Below, in pieces: positions 42,316-43,625 of a stretch of 43,625 nucleotides of DNA. Source of the stretch: Ignavibacteria bacterium UBA2373 (lineage in GTDB: Bacteria; Bacteroidota; Ignavibacteria; Kapaibacteriales; UBA961). A program made the translations under genes and the position numbers. The first letter of the stretch is position 1; each line of letters starts with the position of its first letter. The stretch covers positions 1 through 43,625 of the forward strand of contig DDTD01000021.1 of NCBI GenBank assembly GCA_002344005.1. Reading direction: 5' to 3'. The notes under the pieces are model-generated. The model saw nothing but the letters and a program-made list of their open reading frames with translations. It was not told the origin of the DNA and did no database searches.

Positions 42316-43452
42316 ATGAGTAAAATATTATTTACTTCTGAATCTGTTTCAGAAGGACATCCCGACAAAATTTGTGACCAAGTATCGGATGCTGTACTTG
42401 ATGCTGTATTGGCAGATGACCCAACCAGCAGAGTTGCATGTGAATGTTTTGCAAGTACCGGATTAATTGTGGTTGGTGGAGAAATCACAACAAACACGTA
42501 CATTGATTTACCGCAATTAGTGAGAAAGGTAATCCGTGAAATCGGATATACCAAAGCTGAATATCGTTTTGACAGTGAATCTTGTGCAGTGATTAATGTC
42601 ATTAATCGTCAATCGCCCGATATTGCTATGGGAGTAGATACAGGAGGTGCAGGTGACCAAGGAATGATGTTTGGGTATGCAATTGATGAAACTCCAGAAT
42701 TGATGCCTGCAGCTTTGATGTATTCTCATCTGCTTATGCAAAAAATAGCTGATATTCGTAAGAATAATTTAGATTTAATGCCTTACCTCAGACCTGATGC
42801 AAAAGCACAAGTTACAATCGAGTATAATGAAGACTCCTCGGTTAGCAGAGTTAATACAATTGTAATTTCTACACAACATGATCCTGATGTCCAACAAGAT
42901 ACTATCATCGAAGATGTAAAAAAACATGTCATTGGTTCCGTCATTCCTGCGCACCTTATTGATTCAGATACTATTTTCCATATCAATCCGACTGGAAAAT
43001 TTGAGATTGGCGGACCACACGGTGACACAGGTCTCACAGGAAGAAAAATTATAGTTGATACCTATGGTGGTAAAGCTCCGCATGGGGGAGGGGCTTTCTC
43101 CGGTAAAGATCCAACAAAAGTAGATCGCTCAGCAGCGTATGCAACTCGACATCTGGCAAAAAATATTGTTGCATCGGGAATTGCCAGAGAATGTACGATA
43201 CAGGTATCTTATGCTATTGGGGTAAAAAATCCTGTTTCATTATTGGTTAACACACACAATACAGGCAAAATAGCCGATTCACATATTGCTGATTATATTC
43301 AAAATACAATTGATATGACACCCCAAGGAATAATTGAAAGACTTCAGTTACGTAGGCCGATTTATAGGGCTTCGGCTGCATATGGACACTTCGGTCGAAA
43401 CATATTCCCATGGGAAGAAAATTCATTAGTGAAACATTTTCAAAATATATAA
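42316..43452 (+). CDS. metK: S-adenosylmethionine synthetase
   Basis: A 378-residue enzyme making S-adenosylmethionine from ATP and Met. Signatures: FTSESVSEGHPDKICDQVSD (4-23), GAGDQGMMFGYA (about 112-123), GGPHGDTGLTGRKIIVDTYG, and GGGAFSGKDPTKVDRSAAY (about 256-274). The length is typical. A 39-base gap before it leaves no room for a SAM riboswitch. It provides the SAM used by the PrmC and zinc-ribbon methyltransferases in this window. Confidence 0.97.
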   Translation: MSKILFTSESVSEGHPDKICDQVSDAVLDAVLADDPTSRVACECFASTGLIVVGGEITTNTYIDLPQLVRKVIREIGYTKAEYRFDSESCAVINVINRQSPDIAMGVDTGGAGDQGMMFGYAIDETPELMPAALMYSHLLMQKIADIRKNNLDLMPYLRPDAKAQVTIEYNEDSSVSRVNTIVISTQHDPDVQQDTIIEDVKKHVIGSVIPAHLIDSDTIFHINPTGKFEIGGPHGDTGLTGRKIIVDTYGGKAPHGGGAFSGKDPTKVDRSAAYATRHLAKNIVASGIARECTIQVSYAIGVKNPVSLLVNTHNTGKIADSHIADYIQNTIDMTPQGIIERLQLRRPIYRASAAYGHFGRNIFPWEENSLVKHFQNI

Positions 43453-43505
43453 TTTCCCCTTAATTGTTCTTTTCTATTTATTCATTTTTTTCGAGGTAAA
43501 TTCCT

Positions 43506-43625
43506 ATGGGAAGACCAAAAAAATCTGTTGCTGCACCCGCAGCTAAATCAACAAATCAAAAACCTGGTCGCGGTCGTCCTAAAAAAGCAGTAGCTGCACC
43601 GGCCGTAGTAGCAAAACCGGTAGCC
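43506..43625 (+). CDS. AT-hook/histone H1-like DNA-binding protein (3' partial)
   Basis: ATG 43506 with GAGG about 8 bases upstream opens a frame that runs to the end of the window (40 codons visible). It reads MGRPKKSVAAPAAKSTNQ then KPGRGRPKKAVAAPAVV. Two GRPKK units are AT-hook motifs that bind the minor groove of AT-rich DNA, and the Ala/Pro/Lys-rich linkers resemble bacterial histone H1-like proteins. The protein continues beyond the window. It is 53 bases after metK. Confidence 0.8.
   Translation, partial: MGRPKKSVAAPAAKSTNQKPGRGRPKKAVAAPAVVAKPVA

Noticed and set aside
1..43625. CRISPR arrays or insertion sequences
   Set aside because: No regularly spaced direct repeats, transposase frames or terminal inverted repeats were seen; the only recurring sequence is the RHS core.

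Overview
The window is AT-rich, densely coded bacterial DNA from a member of the Bacteroidota/Chlorobiota (FCB) assemblage, most likely the Ignavibacteria/Kapabacteria side. The evidence: three exported proteins end in type IX secretion (T9SS) C-terminal sorting domains; there is a PorE-like OmpA/PD40 protein; an exbB-exbD-exbD-tonB operon; promoters of the Bacteroidota type (TTG or TTC, 19 bp, TAnnTTTG); a GT35 glucan phosphorylase with a DUF3417-type N-terminus; and a CruA-like lycopene-cyclase family flavoprotein of the kind known from green sulfur bacteria and cyanobacteria. The exact taxon is inference. I recognise no rRNA, tRNA, CRISPR array or insertion sequence.

Layout. 1-1362: two T9SS cargo-type proteins, the first cut by the window edge. 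1479-5012 (minus): four tightly packed envelope genes (an outer-membrane barrel protein, a GDPD lipoprotein, a second barrel protein, an exported metallophosphoesterase). 5165-6175 (minus): nuoA-nuoB as an isolated pair with its own promoter and terminator. 6203-9609 (plus): a possible 41-aa small ORF and a STAS-domain gene, then the TonB energy operon with a terminator. 9655-15224 (plus): prmC, methylmalonyl-CoA mutase large subunit, two related exported proteins of unknown function, and an SDR without the catalytic Tyr/Lys.

15288-18640 is an accessory region: small lipoprotein, membrane and unknown genes, interleaved with at least four fragments of the same RHS/YD-repeat core sequence, plus a MazF-type toxin-antitoxin pair. 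It looks like a store of displaced RHS tips and immunity genes, and is the most unusual part of the window.

18638-28546 (minus): the PorE-like OmpA protein, ftsH, an outer-membrane protein, a methyltransferase, a GT9 glycosyltransferase and an M24 peptidase. The last four are almost contiguous and suggest envelope glycan work. A compact bidirectional promoter (28567-28598) separates them from the plus-strand genes: cysteine desulfurase, MBL hydrolase, a small unknown protein, manC, a large BNR/FN3 T9SS cargo, glgP, acpS and an exported rhodanese. 39268-40896 (minus) is the CruA-like flavoprotein. 41302 to the end (plus) holds a sugar nucleotidyltransferase, metK and the start of an AT-hook protein.

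In several places translation is probably coupled (overlaps of 1-20 bases). Start sites were moved from the longest ORF where a clear ATG, a Shine-Dalgarno sequence or a signal peptide argued for it; each entry says so.
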